DNA of 46,882 bases from JACKCP01 sp034007295 (GTDB taxonomy: Bacteria; Desulfobacterota; Desulfobacteria; Desulfobacterales; JACKCP01), in the NCBI GenBank assembly GCA_034007295.1, contig JAVERC010000026.1, forward strand, positions 1-46,882, in the 5' to 3' direction. The stretch's first letter is position 1. Each line of letters opens with the position of its first letter. Positions 25,742 to 34,168 of this stretch are shown piece after piece. Position numbers and translations under genes: made by a program. Below the pieces are notes generated by a model that was given only the letters and a program-made list of their open reading frames with translations, did no database searches and was not told the DNA's origin.

Positions 25742-26794
25742 CTAATACACCAGAAAATTATCACAAACCTTAAGCTCAATATTGTTTTTTAAAACAACAT
25801 CTTTCCAGTTCAAATAATTATGGGGCTGGCAATAACAATTTCTACCAGCATTATAACAGCCTTTTATTCCTGTTATTTTAAACATCAAATCAGTTGCAGC
25901 TGCCTTGACCCCGTCATCTGTTACTCTTGAACCAAGATAAAAATCGTTTCCAGGCCATGAAACATGATCCCAGGCAACAATGCTGAAAAGCTCACAATTT
26001 GAAAAATCCCTGTCTTTTTCATTGTATATAGATGGCCTGCAAAGCTGGGGCTTTTCGATTTGCTGTTTAAGAAGAGGCCTTACAAAAAATGAAATTCCTT
26101 CAATTTCATGGTATTCGTTTTCACATTCATTATATGGGTCATAATAAACACCAAGAACAGATGAAAAATTTTTTCCATAATTTTCAAGAATTAAACCAAG
26201 CACTTTTTTTAGCTCTATTCCAAGAGTTCCTATAAATTTTCCTGCAAACTGACCGCACCCAAGGCCTGGAATTGTAATAAAGGCCTTTTTATTTTTTTGT
26301 TTTGCATAATTATCTGCATAATAAAAAAGCGGTAAAAGACGTCGTTCATAAAGGGAATAAAATTTTTCAAAGCAAAGGTTTTTATCTTTTGTTACCTGAT
26401 TGAAATCTGCCGGAATATTTTTTCCTGAACTTCTGAGCAATGCACCTGGAATAAAAAGAAGATTTGCATTAAAAGAGTTTTCATGGACTAAAGGATTAAA
26501 GTGTCTTCCATTGTCATAGACTCTGACACTTGCAGATACGCCCACATCCCCAAGAATTGAAAGCTCCTTTAAATTCCAGTCAGAGCCGTCACCTGTGACC
26601 TGGCTCTCTGCAAATATCTGAGGCTTTTTTGTTCTTATAATATTCTCAAAAAAAACTTCAGGAGTTATTTTGTTTAAATCTTTTCCTCCCAATATTTTTG
26701 AAAGATAAAAACCAGGTTTTTCTCCTTTTTTAAGTCCATTTAAATACAGTTTTATATTTTTATATGTTTTCTCACTTAACAAAAATCTGTACAT
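25742..26794 (-). CDS. Unrecognised protein, possibly macrodomain-like
   Basis: About 350 residues, soluble, no signal peptide. The stretches NANLLFIPGALLRSSGK and AFITIPGLGCGQFAGKF, followed by a helix and the strand SSVLGVYYDPYNE, recall the ADP-ribose-binding loops of macrodomains. The C-terminal third contains VAWDHVSWPGNDFYLG, SRVTDDGVKAAATDLMF and a Cys-rich GCYNAGRNCYCQPHNYLNW. I do not recognise a family with confidence. The ATG at 26794 is preferred to the one at 26842, because a nearby duplicate of the 5' end (26998-27072) also begins MYRFLLSEK. The bias towards aromatic, Asp and Asn residues is notable. Confidence 0.55.
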   Translation of the reverse strand: MYRFLLSEKTYKNIKLYLNGLKKGEKPGFYLSKILGGKDLNKITPEVFFENIIRTKKPQIFAESQVTGDGSDWNLKELSILGDVGVSASVRVYDNGRHFNPLVHENSFNANLLFIPGALLRSSGKNIPADFNQVTKDKNLCFEKFYSLYERRLLPLFYYADNYAKQKNKKAFITIPGLGCGQFAGKFIGTLGIELKKVLGLILENYGKNFSSVLGVYYDPYNECENEYHEIEGISFFVRPLLKQQIEKPQLCRPSIYNEKDRDFSNCELFSIVAWDHVSWPGNDFYLGSRVTDDGVKAAATDLMFKITGIKGCYNAGRNCYCQPHNYLNWKDVVLKNNIELKVCDNFLVY

Positions 26795-26997
26795 TTTGTG
26801 TTTTCCGTTTTCTGTGTATAAAATTGATAATGTTAAAAACACATATAAACATCTGAAAATATAAATCTAATTTTCAACATTTTTATAATAATAAGCTTAA
26901 TTCATTTAAAATTTGTTAATTTAAAAATATGAAACGCTCAATTCAGGTAAAATATGGTTTTTTGATGATGAATCTAAACTGTCTTTTATGTCAAAAT

Positions 26998-27072
26998 TCA
27001 TTTACACAAAACACTATATTCTGACCCTGCTTTTCTTTTATATATTTTCTCACTTAACAAGAATCTGTACAT
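26998..27072 (-). pseudogene. Duplicated 5' end of the unknown macro-like gene
   Basis: The frame reads MYRFLLSEKIYKRK, identical to the first residues of the gene at 25742-26794 except for one change, then diverges and stops after 24 codons. The upstream DNA is also similar between the two copies, including the gttaaaaac and tttttcaacattttataa blocks. This is a partial direct duplication of promoter and start, about 280 bp apart. In the remaining 26843-27192 nothing else is recognised. Confidence 0.65.
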
Positions 27073-27192
27073 TTTAATTTTATTTTTTTCTGTATATAAA
27101 TTTAAATTTTTTATGTCAGAATTGTTAAAAACAACTATAACTTATTGAAAATAAATAATTATTTTTCAACACTTTTATAAACAGTATTAATA

Positions 27193-27335
27193 ATTGATTG
27201 GCCGAAAACGAAAATTTTTTGTTCAGTTCAAGTGAAAAATTTAACCTTTAGGATACATTAAGTATTTTGAGGATTAAATTTTGAATCTGACTTAAAAATG
27301 GACAAAAAAGGCAGTTTTCGTTCAGCCACTAATTA
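27193..27335 (+). repeat. MITE-like dispersed repeat, copy C (best-preserved ends)
   Basis: About 143 bp from tgattggccgaaaacgaaaa to cagttttcgttcagccacta. The ends TGGCCGAAAACGA and CGTTTTCGTTCAGCCA are imperfect inverted repeats, as expected of a small non-autonomous element. The internal sequence is shared with copies A and B. It lies just beyond the stop codon of the LprI-domain gene. Confidence 0.78.
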
Positions 27336-27355
27336 AAGTTTATCAAAAAACCTTT

Positions 27356-28582
27356 CTAATACCCTTCACACCCCGTACCTTCACACGACAAAGAGTTGAA
27401 ATCGTATAAAGTCGAGTGTCCAAGCTTTCCTTCAGGGTAAGGGACTCCTTTTTCAAGAAAAAATGTTACTGAATTTCCGCCGTAAAGACCTGCCGGAATA
27501 GTAATCTGTCTTAAAATAACATATGCGTTATGAACATATTGCGGTTTATAAGATTTCCATGTTTCACCAGAGGATACAGGCGGAAGTTCATCTGAATGCT
27601 GATCTGCTTTTAGCTTTGCCCATCTTTCAATATCATTGGACTCTGCCTTTCTCATGAAACCTTTTTTAACAAGGTCTTTCAAACCGGCCTCTCCTGCAAG
27701 GGGCAGGGATTTGTCAAAAAAACTTTCAGGAGGGTTATCTTTTGAAGTAAAAAGATTGTCGCTTTCTGTTATTTTCTTCCCAAAAACAAGTCTTCCATTA
27801 CTTGCCAAAAAAACCATATCAACATTTTTACCAAATATTTTTTGAGATAAAGGGTTTATTTTCTTTAGATTTTTTTCTGAAACATAAAGATATCCGCATG
27901 GTCCACGGTTATCATATGAACTTATAAGAACAGGAACATCGTTTGGAAGACCTGCAACAGCCTGCCTGTGATACCCTGTGGCAGCAACTGCCGAAATCTG
28001 GGTTCCCTGTGTCCAGGCAATATTCCATATTGAGGGTTCATATGCCCCTAAAATTAAAGCAACAGGCTTGTCCGGTGAATTTACAATAACTTCAAACTGA
28101 GTTGCCTGATGACCGCTCTGGTCTATCTGACGATCAAGTTTTTTTCCGGAGTAGTAGCCTCCTGAATATACAACAAGATCCTCTGGAAAATCGATATCAA
28201 AACTGCATTGTCCTCTCAGACCCTGAAGATCGGAAAGATTTACAGAATTATAGGGAACAAGATTTTCATAATCTTTTCTGAGTGTAAAAATTCTGTCTTT
28301 GTATAAACGGGTAAGACATTCAATATCATTTACACTGCATTTAACAGATCTTTGGGAAAGCCATTTTCTCTGATCTTTTAAAAGCTTTTCAGATTTCTTT
28401 TTATCAACGCTGCTTTTAAGCTTGAAATAATAATCAGACATCTGCTTGTCCAGCCTGCTGAGTTTTTCCTCTGAACATATTGATTTGTCTATTGAATTTT
28501 CAGCTTTTTCACAGTCAAAACCTGCCGAAAAACAGCCAGCAGGAATAAGTAATAATAGTATAAAAAGTACTTTGTTAAACAT
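27356..28582 (-). CDS. Exported protein with N-terminal LprI/DUF1311 domain
   Basis: 408 residues. The signal peptide (VLFILLLLIPAGCFSAGF) could be processed at GC as a lipoprotein or after FSA. Residues about 23-90 match the lysozyme-inhibitor LprI/DUF1311 domain: FDCEKAENSIDKSICSE, then SRLDKQMSDYYFKL, then LKDQRKWLSQRSVKC, with the paired Cys residues. The remaining 300 residues are a cysteine-poor globular domain I do not recognise, with the segments FEVIVNSPDKPVALILGAYEP and TQISAVAATGYHRQ. AAGGAAA precedes the ATG. It is likely periplasmic or surface-bound. Confidence 0.75.
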   Translation of the reverse strand: MFNKVLFILLLLIPAGCFSAGFDCEKAENSIDKSICSEEKLSRLDKQMSDYYFKLKSSVDKKKSEKLLKDQRKWLSQRSVKCSVNDIECLTRLYKDRIFTLRKDYENLVPYNSVNLSDLQGLRGQCSFDIDFPEDLVVYSGGYYSGKKLDRQIDQSGHQATQFEVIVNSPDKPVALILGAYEPSIWNIAWTQGTQISAVAATGYHRQAVAGLPNDVPVLISSYDNRGPCGYLYVSEKNLKKINPLSQKIFGKNVDMVFLASNGRLVFGKKITESDNLFTSKDNPPESFFDKSLPLAGEAGLKDLVKKGFMRKAESNDIERWAKLKADQHSDELPPVSSGETWKSYKPQYVHNAYVILRQITIPAGLYGGNSVTFFLEKGVPYPEGKLGHSTLYDFNSLSCEGTGCEGY

Positions 28583-28600
28583 TTATATTTCCTTAATAAG

Positions 28601-28776
28601 TTAGAAAAAAAATAGCAAAAGCTTTGAATTTTCTGGAACAAAATCCACATCACCCCTGATTAAAGGTTGAAAGAATAGTAAATGATCCTTTTGCCTGGTC
28701 AGTCAGAATAGACAAGAGATATAGAATATCTTTTGAACCCCTGTCTTATATCAATGTGAAAGCCAATATTTTTTAA
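28601..28776 (+). pseudogene. Fragment of a RelE-like toxin gene (copy of the one at 34797)
   Basis: This stretch is about 90% identical by eye to 34867-35030. In frame it reads KIAKALNFLEQNPHHP, then TGA where the intact gene has GGA, then VNDPFAWSVRIDKRYRISFE, then diverges. The start region and antitoxin gene are absent. It is a dead partial copy of the toxin of the 34559-35102 module. Confidence 0.85.
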
Positions 28777-28801
28777 TGACTTTTTGCCTAAGTTAAGCAT
28801 A

Positions 28802-28903
28802 CTGTCCCCCAAACTCTAAAGCGGTTTCGGCTTCCCGTAAACGGCATATTTGATCCACCCGATAGAACAGGCAGGCGGCAGCCTTTGCAAAAACAGGGGA
28901 CAG
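28802..28903. repeat. Inverted-repeat element bounded by CTGTCCCC / GGGGACAG
   Basis: CTGTCCCC (28802-28809) and GGGGACAG (28896-28903) flank about 86 bp that is GC-richer than its surroundings. The left flank (aagttaagcatactgtcc) recurs at 34443-34463. The right flank (gaagtttactttt) resembles 34408-34421, and more weakly 30450-30463. It looks like a REP- or MITE-type element. In 28583-28992 no gene other than the toxin fragment is present. Confidence 0.5.
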
Positions 28904-28992
28904 AAGTTTACTTTTATTGATAAAGGGTTTTGAAAAAATCTTTAAACTTTTTAAAAAATTTAAAGATTTTTTCTCATTTATGACATCTATTT

Positions 28993-29928
28993 CTATGATC
29001 CATCATTAATACCGTAGTCTGCAAATATTTTTTTAATCTCAGGTGATGACTCCTGGATACATTCAAAAATTGATGGGTTTTCGTCTGTCTGATCAAGAAG
29101 CTCAGGATTTGTTTTAAAAATATGTTTTACGACAACCAGATTGTGATGAGTAACTGCGTTTATAAAAGTTTTGAAATCGTAGTAAATTCCAAGACCTACA
29201 ATCCTGTCAAGAATTTTAACATCATCTATAGAGCAGCTGGCAGCATATAGAGCATTAGTGCCTCTGAGATCATGCTTTGTTATGTCAACAACATAATCAA
29301 GAATAATATTGACCTTTTCTTTATCTCCTGAAACAAGAGCATTTGTTAGTGGGGTCCCGACACCGCTATCAGGATTTTTTGCATTAAGATCAGCTCCTTC
29401 ATTTATTAAAAAAAGAAGCGGTTCTGTTGATTTAACGATAGGTTGACATGCCATGAATATTGCATTCGGACATTTTCCCAAGTCAATATTTTCCTGAATA
29501 TAAAGCTCTTTTGCTATTTTGAAGTCAAGCCCTATCATTATTTCAAAAATATTAGAGTTACTTATTTTATCATATAATCCCAGGTTTTTTGTTTTTAAAA
29601 GTAATAAAACTTCTTTAAGGGTTTTTGTCTTATGCAGAATTTTATATATATTGTTTGCCTCTTTAATTGAGACTTTTTTATTGTTCTTTTTCTCTGCATT
29701 AATATTTTTTTTATCTTCTGCCGTTTTTTTATCTTTTATAATTTTTTGGGGCTTATTTAAAATAGAATGTTCTTTAAGAACATTTAGGGAGGGAATTTTA
29801 TTTTCAAGATGTTTTTTTTGAAAATTAGAAGCTGTATTTTTTTTTGAAAAAATAAAACCAAGAATTAAAAGAATAATTAAAACTAAAAGGACATAGATTT
29901 TTTTATTCTTTAAAAAAGAGAAGGTCAT
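28993..29928 (-). CDS. Membrane-anchored ankyrin-repeat protein
   Basis: About 311 residues. One N-terminal membrane segment (IYVLLVLIILLILGFIFS) is followed by a Lys-rich, low-complexity linker (about 40-85), then ankyrin repeats from about 150 on, including PLLFLINEGADLNAKNPDSG, TPLTNALVSGDKEKVNIIL and TNALYAASCSIDDVKIL. The topology suggests a periplasmic (or cytoplasmic-face anchored) protein-interaction module. An upstream in-frame TTG is possible, but AAAGG is spaced correctly before the ATG at 29928. It lies 42 nt after the ferredoxin gene on the same strand, so the two are probably cotranscribed. Confidence 0.8.
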   Translation of the reverse strand: MTFSFLKNKKIYVLLVLIILLILGFIFSKKNTASNFQKKHLENKIPSLNVLKEHSILNKPQKIIKDKKTAEDKKNINAEKKNNKKVSIKEANNIYKILHKTKTLKEVLLLLKTKNLGLYDKISNSNIFEIMIGLDFKIAKELYIQENIDLGKCPNAIFMACQPIVKSTEPLLFLINEGADLNAKNPDSGVGTPLTNALVSGDKEKVNIILDYVVDITKHDLRGTNALYAASCSIDDVKILDRIVGLGIYYDFKTFINAVTHHNLVVVKHIFKTNPELLDQTDENPSIFECIQESSPEIKKIFADYGINDGS

Positions 29929-29970
29929 ATTTATTAACCTTTGCAAGTCAATATTGCTTATCTTGAAAAT

Positions 29971-30336
29971 TTATTTATCAGCACAATCTATTATAGGAAA
30001 ATCATCCTGTGGGCATACTGCTTTGCAGGGTGGCTCAGGCTCATTAAGATGGCAGCGGTCACCTTTGCATTTAGATTGAGAAATTTCAATTTGTTTAAGT
30101 CCATAATTATAAGTTATAGCCCCGACTGGACACGCTTTCAAACAAAGTAAGCACGTAGTACAATTCTTAGGATCAACTACGCTATATTTTTTACAGCTTT
30201 CTGTATTTGTTACAGCCAAAGCTCCATTATTAATAAACAACAAAGGTGAGAATACTAAAAACGAACCTGCTCTTTTTAACGCATTTCTTTTATTTTTATC
30301 AACAACAGAGATCTTTTTTTCTTTAACATTAATCAA
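29971..30336 (-). CDS. Exported 2x[4Fe-4S] ferredoxin-like protein
   Basis: 121 residues. The N-terminus has KNKRNALKRAGSFLVFSPLL, a twin-arginine-like signal with KR in place of RR, followed by a hydrophobic core and a likely ALA cleavage site. The first cluster motif is CTTCLLCLKACPVGA. The second is looser: CKGDRC, about seven residues, then CKAVCP. It should be an electron carrier exported folded to the periplasm by Tat. The altered twin-arginine pair and the variant second cluster make it unlike standard ferredoxins. The ankyrin-repeat gene follows. The redox partner is not encoded nearby. Confidence 0.8.
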   Translation of the reverse strand: MINVKEKKISVVDKNKRNALKRAGSFLVFSPLLFINNGALAVTNTESCKKYSVVDPKNCTTCLLCLKACPVGAITYNYGLKQIEISQSKCKGDRCHLNEPEPPCKAVCPQDDFPIIDCADK

Positions 30337-30554
30337 ATTTAATTCCTTAACACAAAAAAGTTAGATATATCTATCTGATAATATATCAATTTAATCGTGT
30401 CAATAATTATAATTTTTTTGATTATATAGGATTATCGGGACAGGGGGGCATAAGTTCACTTTTTACTTTTAAAAGCTTATATTACCTCTATATGAAAAAT
30501 TAACAAAACAATCGGAGGCAGGAATTTATTGGTGAGTATTATGCTGATTATATA

Positions 30555-30593
30555 GTGGCTGGACGAAAACATCAAATTTTATAAAATTTGGCC
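30555..30593 (+). repeat. Right-end fragment of the MITE-like repeat with a perfect palindrome
   Basis: GTGGCTGGACGAAAAC resembles the inverted right end of the dispersed repeat (GTGGCTGAACGAAAAC). It is followed directly by the perfect 18-bp palindrome CAAATTTTATAAAATTTG (30573-30590). Confidence 0.45.
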
Positions 30594-30606
30594 TCAAAAA
30601 ATGAAA

Positions 30607-30959
30607 TTACCAATAAACAACTTTAGTTACTTGATTTTTCTTGTTTTTTTCACTGTCTGTTATTGTTTCTCCATCCGCACAAACAGCAAAATTCATATTA
30701 TAGAAATCCTCAATGGAGGAACTATGGAAATATCCGCATCCAGGCCTGCATGCCTGTAGGCTTCCTTTACCAGTTCATTCTGAAACCCGGTTCCGTCATT
30801 ATTCTGATATGGAGAATACTGATGTCCGATAACCTTTACAACCTCTTGGGCCATAGCACCTGAAGCAGTATAAATTTTTTCACCTGATTTTTTTATTGTA
30901 AAGGGTTTATGTTTTAATGCTCTTATAAGTTCCTTGATTTCAGCTGAAATTTATGTAAA
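30607..30959 (-). pseudogene. Decayed periplasmic solute-binding protein (SBP_bac_3-like)
   Basis: On the minus strand one frame reads GHQYSPYQNNDGTGFQNELV then KEAYRHAGLDADISIVP, the N-terminal lobe of amino-acid-type solute-binding proteins, and runs into TGA at 30693. Another frame holds EDFYNMNFAVCADGETIT and stops at 30607. No start codon, and several frame changes. The upstream part (EIKELIRALKHKPF) may derive from another gene. This explains most of the 720-bp gap between the ferredoxin and phzF; the remainder shows no gene. Confidence 0.55.
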
Positions 30960-31058
30960 TTAATGCTTTGAATCTGTTCTTTTTGCAGGCTGATTTGAGA
31001 CCAGAACTTATTTGTAATCCAGCCCATACCAGCATCTTTTTGTTCCAGGAATCAAGAT

Positions 31059-31922
31059 ATGAATTATTATCATGTAGATGTGTTTTCAGAAAAACCTCTT
31101 TCAGGCAATGGCCTTAGTGTTGTTTTTGTTGAAAATAATATGAGCGAACGGTTTCTATTAAAAATTGCACAGGAATTCAAGCAGTTTGAAACCGCATTTG
31201 TATATCAAAAAACAGAAGGTATTTATCCTGTAAGGATATTCACAGTCCAGGAAGAACTCCCCTTTGCTGGTCATCCGGTTCTTGGAACTGCGGCTGTTAT
31301 CCATAAAGTTTTTGAAAAGAACAACTTTTCTGCAGATATTAAAATGAACCTTGGGAAAAGAACTGTTTTTGTTAAATCCAAAATAGAAGGGCCTTGTTTT
31401 TCAGTTGAAATGAATCAAGGCACACCTGAATTTATAAATACTATCAGTCAAAATGATATTAATGAAATTGCAGACTGTTTCAATCTGTCTAAAAATGACA
31501 TCAGTACTGAATACCCTATTGAAGTTGTATCCACAGGACTTCCCTATTTGCTGCTTCCTGTTGAAACCAATCTTGAAAAAGCAAAAATAATGCAAAGTGG
31601 GCTTGAAGATTTAATATCAGACTACAAGGCAAAATTCGTATATCTGTTCAATCCAGCAACCCTTGAATGCCGTACCTGGGATAACACCGGAATATATGAA
31701 GATATTGCAACGGGAAGTGCCGCAGGCCCTTTGATTGCATACCTTGTAAAAAATGGCTATTTCCAAAAAGGTGAAAATATTACACTCACACAGGGAAAAC
31801 ATCTGAAAAGAGAAAGCAGACTCACAGGCCGGGTAACAGATACAAAGGAAGCTGAAGTGATTATTGAGGGGATGGTGGCATTTTTCAGTGAAGGAAAAAT
31901 TACTATGAAAGATTTTAGCTGA
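31059..31922 (+). CDS. PhzF-family isomerase/epimerase-like protein
   Basis: A 287-residue cytoplasmic protein of the PhzF / diaminopimelate-epimerase-like fold. The start YYHVDVFSEKPLSGNGLSVV carries the family GN-L-V motif. FETAFVY supplies the conserved catalytic Glu region, ELPFAGHPVLGTAAV is the signature loop, and DIATGSAAGPLIAYLVKNG near residue 215 is the C-terminal phosphate-binding-type motif. Members are isomerases of varied substrate; phenazine synthesis is not implied because no other phz genes are present. AGGAA precedes the ATG. It is followed by a strong terminator hairpin and then a GC-rich island. Confidence 0.88.
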   Translation: MNYYHVDVFSEKPLSGNGLSVVFVENNMSERFLLKIAQEFKQFETAFVYQKTEGIYPVRIFTVQEELPFAGHPVLGTAAVIHKVFEKNNFSADIKMNLGKRTVFVKSKIEGPCFSVEMNQGTPEFINTISQNDINEIADCFNLSKNDISTEYPIEVVSTGLPYLLLPVETNLEKAKIMQSGLEDLISDYKAKFVYLFNPATLECRTWDNTGIYEDIATGSAAGPLIAYLVKNGYFQKGENITLTQGKHLKRESRLTGRVTDTKEAEVIIEGMVAFFSEGKITMKDFS

Positions 31923-31995
31923 GCAATGCCTTTGACCTGAAGGTGTGGTTTATATACCTATATCATCCAGATCAGTCCCGCCGCCTGATGACCAC

Positions 31996-32036
31996 AAAAA
32001 AGGGCAGCCTCCATTTCAAAGAATCTGCCCTTTTTT
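31996..32036. terminator. Bidirectional Rho-independent terminator
   Basis: AAAAAAGGGCAG pairs with CTGCCCTTTTTT through a 17-nt loop. It has T-runs on both strands and serves phzF on the plus strand and the secreted Cys-rich gene on the minus strand. Confidence 0.85.
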
Positions 32037-32046
32037 ACGTAAACCA

Positions 32047-32406
32047 CTATTTACCCACAGCTTCAACACAGGAAGTATTGTAGGACTCTGTTCGTGAACC
32101 GCCGAACCCAAAATCGAACTTGGTGTAGTATCCTATTCTATTCTCAGAAACACCGAATGCACGACTGCATGCCTGCCTGGCTTCAGCTGCCACCACGCAG
32201 AATTTCTTGCCCTGTGCCTCTTCATAACCTGTCAGCACTGCCACATTGCCAAGGTAACGCTGAGTGGCACCGTTGCATTCATAGCACTTTACCACCACAG
32301 AACCTACTGCTTTGCAGTTTCCCTCGTTTACTTGGCCGGTAGCAAAGACAAGCTGAGGAAGCATCAGGATCATGGCACAGATTAGAGCTGTTTTTTTGCA
32401 GAACAT
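32047..32406 (-). CDS. Small secreted cysteine-containing protein of GC-rich island
   Basis: 119 residues with a clear signal peptide (ALICAMILMLPQLVFATG). The mature part has cysteines in KCYECNGATQRYLG, FCVVAAEARQACSRAFG and near the C-terminus (NTSCVEAVGK), suggesting disulfides. I do not recognise the family. Codon usage is visibly GC-richer than in the AT-rich neighbours, as in the Lnt gene just upstream on the same strand, so both probably arrived together. AAGGAG precedes the ATG, which is strong. Confidence 0.7.
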   Translation of the reverse strand: MFCKKTALICAMILMLPQLVFATGQVNEGNCKAVGSVVVKCYECNGATQRYLGNVAVLTGYEEAQGKKFCVVAAEARQACSRAFGVSENRIGYYTKFDFGFGGSRTESYNTSCVEAVGK

Positions 32407-32548
32407 TTAAATTTCTCCTTTTTGTAAAGATTGACTAAAATATATCTTAAATAAAAAAGCAAAAGAAATGCCAAAAATAAATTTGATCGTCACATTCTTT
32501 CAGCCAATATGCACTGAATTATAAAAAAGGCATTAGACAGTGTAATGG

Positions 32549-34168
32549 TCACATCCTTCTGCCACCTCCCATCACAGCGAGTACTTTCCAGCATACGATC
32601 AGAACAGCAGCCCACAGCCAGGCATTCCCCCACCTGGCAAATACTGTTAAAACATCGGGACATAATAGTAATGACTTTGTAACACAAGCCTTGCCATGGG
32701 GAGTCAGGGTACCGTCCACGATCCTGCCGGCAGCATTGACGTGTGCACCACTGCCGGAATTGCTGCACCTGATAAGGGGACGCCTGAACTCTGCCGCCCG
32801 GAAAACAGACATTCCCAGATGTTTCATTTCCGCTCTACGGCTGAAAAACCAGCCGTCATTTGAAAACTCAACCATAAGATCAGCACCAAGCTCAATTCCT
32901 TCCCTTGCAAGTTCTGCAAAGCCGCTTTCAAAACAGATCAGCGGCTGAACCAAAAAAGTTTTTATCTGTAAAAGCCCCGGACTCTCGCCTCTTGACAGCC
33001 AGAGTTTTCCTGCCGCTTTTTCCACCTGTTCAGGGAAAAAATAGGTGGAAAGACTTGTTTCTGAAAAAGGAACTGGAATTCTTTTTCTATAGGCCAGAGT
33101 ACATTCACCTCCATGAGACATGAAAAAAACAGCACTATACCTGGCATCCATTTTCTGTTCCACAATTTTCCTTTCATCTACCCTGTGGATCACCGGAGCT
33201 TCCATGGAGGGAATGTCCTCTTTACCGTGCAGTAAAACCGGAATTTTAAGATGCTCCAACTTTGACTTGAGCCCGCTTTTTTCAAATTCCTCCGAACGGC
33301 AGTCAAACCTTGGAAGCTCTGGAAACACTAGAAGATCCGCACCCATGACAACATCCCGATATTTGATCAGAGCTTGCAGACAAAAGGCCTCATCGGTTTT
33401 GAAATTATCAAGACCTTTCAAATCCCAGCGGACGGGAACACCGGGCTGCACCGAAGCCACACTCAGGCTCTGACCCTGGACTGCCTGCAAATCCCGGTTA
33501 AACAGAGAAATCCGCCAGGTACCATATGCCAGAACCGAAACCAATAGAATTGAAAGGTAAAGAAGGCTCACCCCAAGTGCTTTGAACTCACGCTGCCTGA
33601 CCCAAAAAAACACATCCGATGCCAGACAGTTAATCCAGATCAGACAAAAACAGATCAGCAGCTCTCCTCCAAGATCGGCAATCTGGATGAACTCCGTCCA
33701 GAAAACCACAGTCACCGTCCAGGAAACCGGAAAAAGAGCAGGACGCAGATAAATCAGCAGGGTCAGAAGACTGGCACAAAACAGCGGACTTGCCGCAGCA
33801 CTCCTCCGGTTCATCCAGCCACATACAGCCCCAAACAAAGCAAAGGGAATCCCCTGATAAAACCAGATCGCAGCCAGGGAAAGCCAGGACTGCCAGAAAG
33901 CTGGATCCATAAGGCTTTCCATGGCATTCAGCAGCCAGAAGGTGCCCGAAGCCCAGCTAACGGTTCCAAAAATCCAGCCTGCCGTCAACCCCTTCAGGAT
34001 TCCAGTTTTGTCCCCATGCCGCAGCATATGAACCAACGGCACAAGGACAATAGAGCAAAACCAGGGAGCCTTTTCAAATGGAGAAAAAACGCCAAGCACC
34101 ACAGCAGCACCCAAAAGGCAGCCGAATTCCAACCACTTCGTCATGTAACAGTTCAGCCTTAACGACAT
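32549..34168 (-). CDS. lnt: Apolipoprotein N-acyltransferase (Lnt)
   Basis: A 539-residue inner-membrane enzyme (E. coli Lnt is 512) that N-acylates the lipid-modified cysteine of lipoproteins. Several N-terminal transmembrane helices are followed by a periplasmic nitrilase-fold domain. The catalytic triad is visible: Glu in LLVFPELPRF, Lys in LAYRKRIPVPFSE and Cys in VQPLICFESGF. The sequence is GC-rich relative to the flanks and uses different codons, indicating horizontal transfer. A second ATG at residue 9 could be the start. No other envelope genes accompany it, so it may be a second, acquired copy. Confidence 0.88.
   Translation of the reverse strand: MSLRLNCYMTKWLEFGCLLGAAVVLGVFSPFEKAPWFCSIVLVPLVHMLRHGDKTGILKGLTAGWIFGTVSWASGTFWLLNAMESLMDPAFWQSWLSLAAIWFYQGIPFALFGAVCGWMNRRSAAASPLFCASLLTLLIYLRPALFPVSWTVTVVFWTEFIQIADLGGELLICFCLIWINCLASDVFFWVRQREFKALGVSLLYLSILLVSVLAYGTWRISLFNRDLQAVQGQSLSVASVQPGVPVRWDLKGLDNFKTDEAFCLQALIKYRDVVMGADLLVFPELPRFDCRSEEFEKSGLKSKLEHLKIPVLLHGKEDIPSMEAPVIHRVDERKIVEQKMDARYSAVFFMSHGGECTLAYRKRIPVPFSETSLSTYFFPEQVEKAAGKLWLSRGESPGLLQIKTFLVQPLICFESGFAELAREGIELGADLMVEFSNDGWFFSRRAEMKHLGMSVFRAAEFRRPLIRCSNSGSGAHVNAAGRIVDGTLTPHGKACVTKSLLLCPDVLTVFARWGNAWLWAAVLIVCWKVLAVMGGGRRM

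Noticed and set aside
32094..33473. Open frames on the plus strand within the GC-rich island
   Set aside because: They mirror the Lnt and secreted-protein genes; higher GC content lengthens chance frames.
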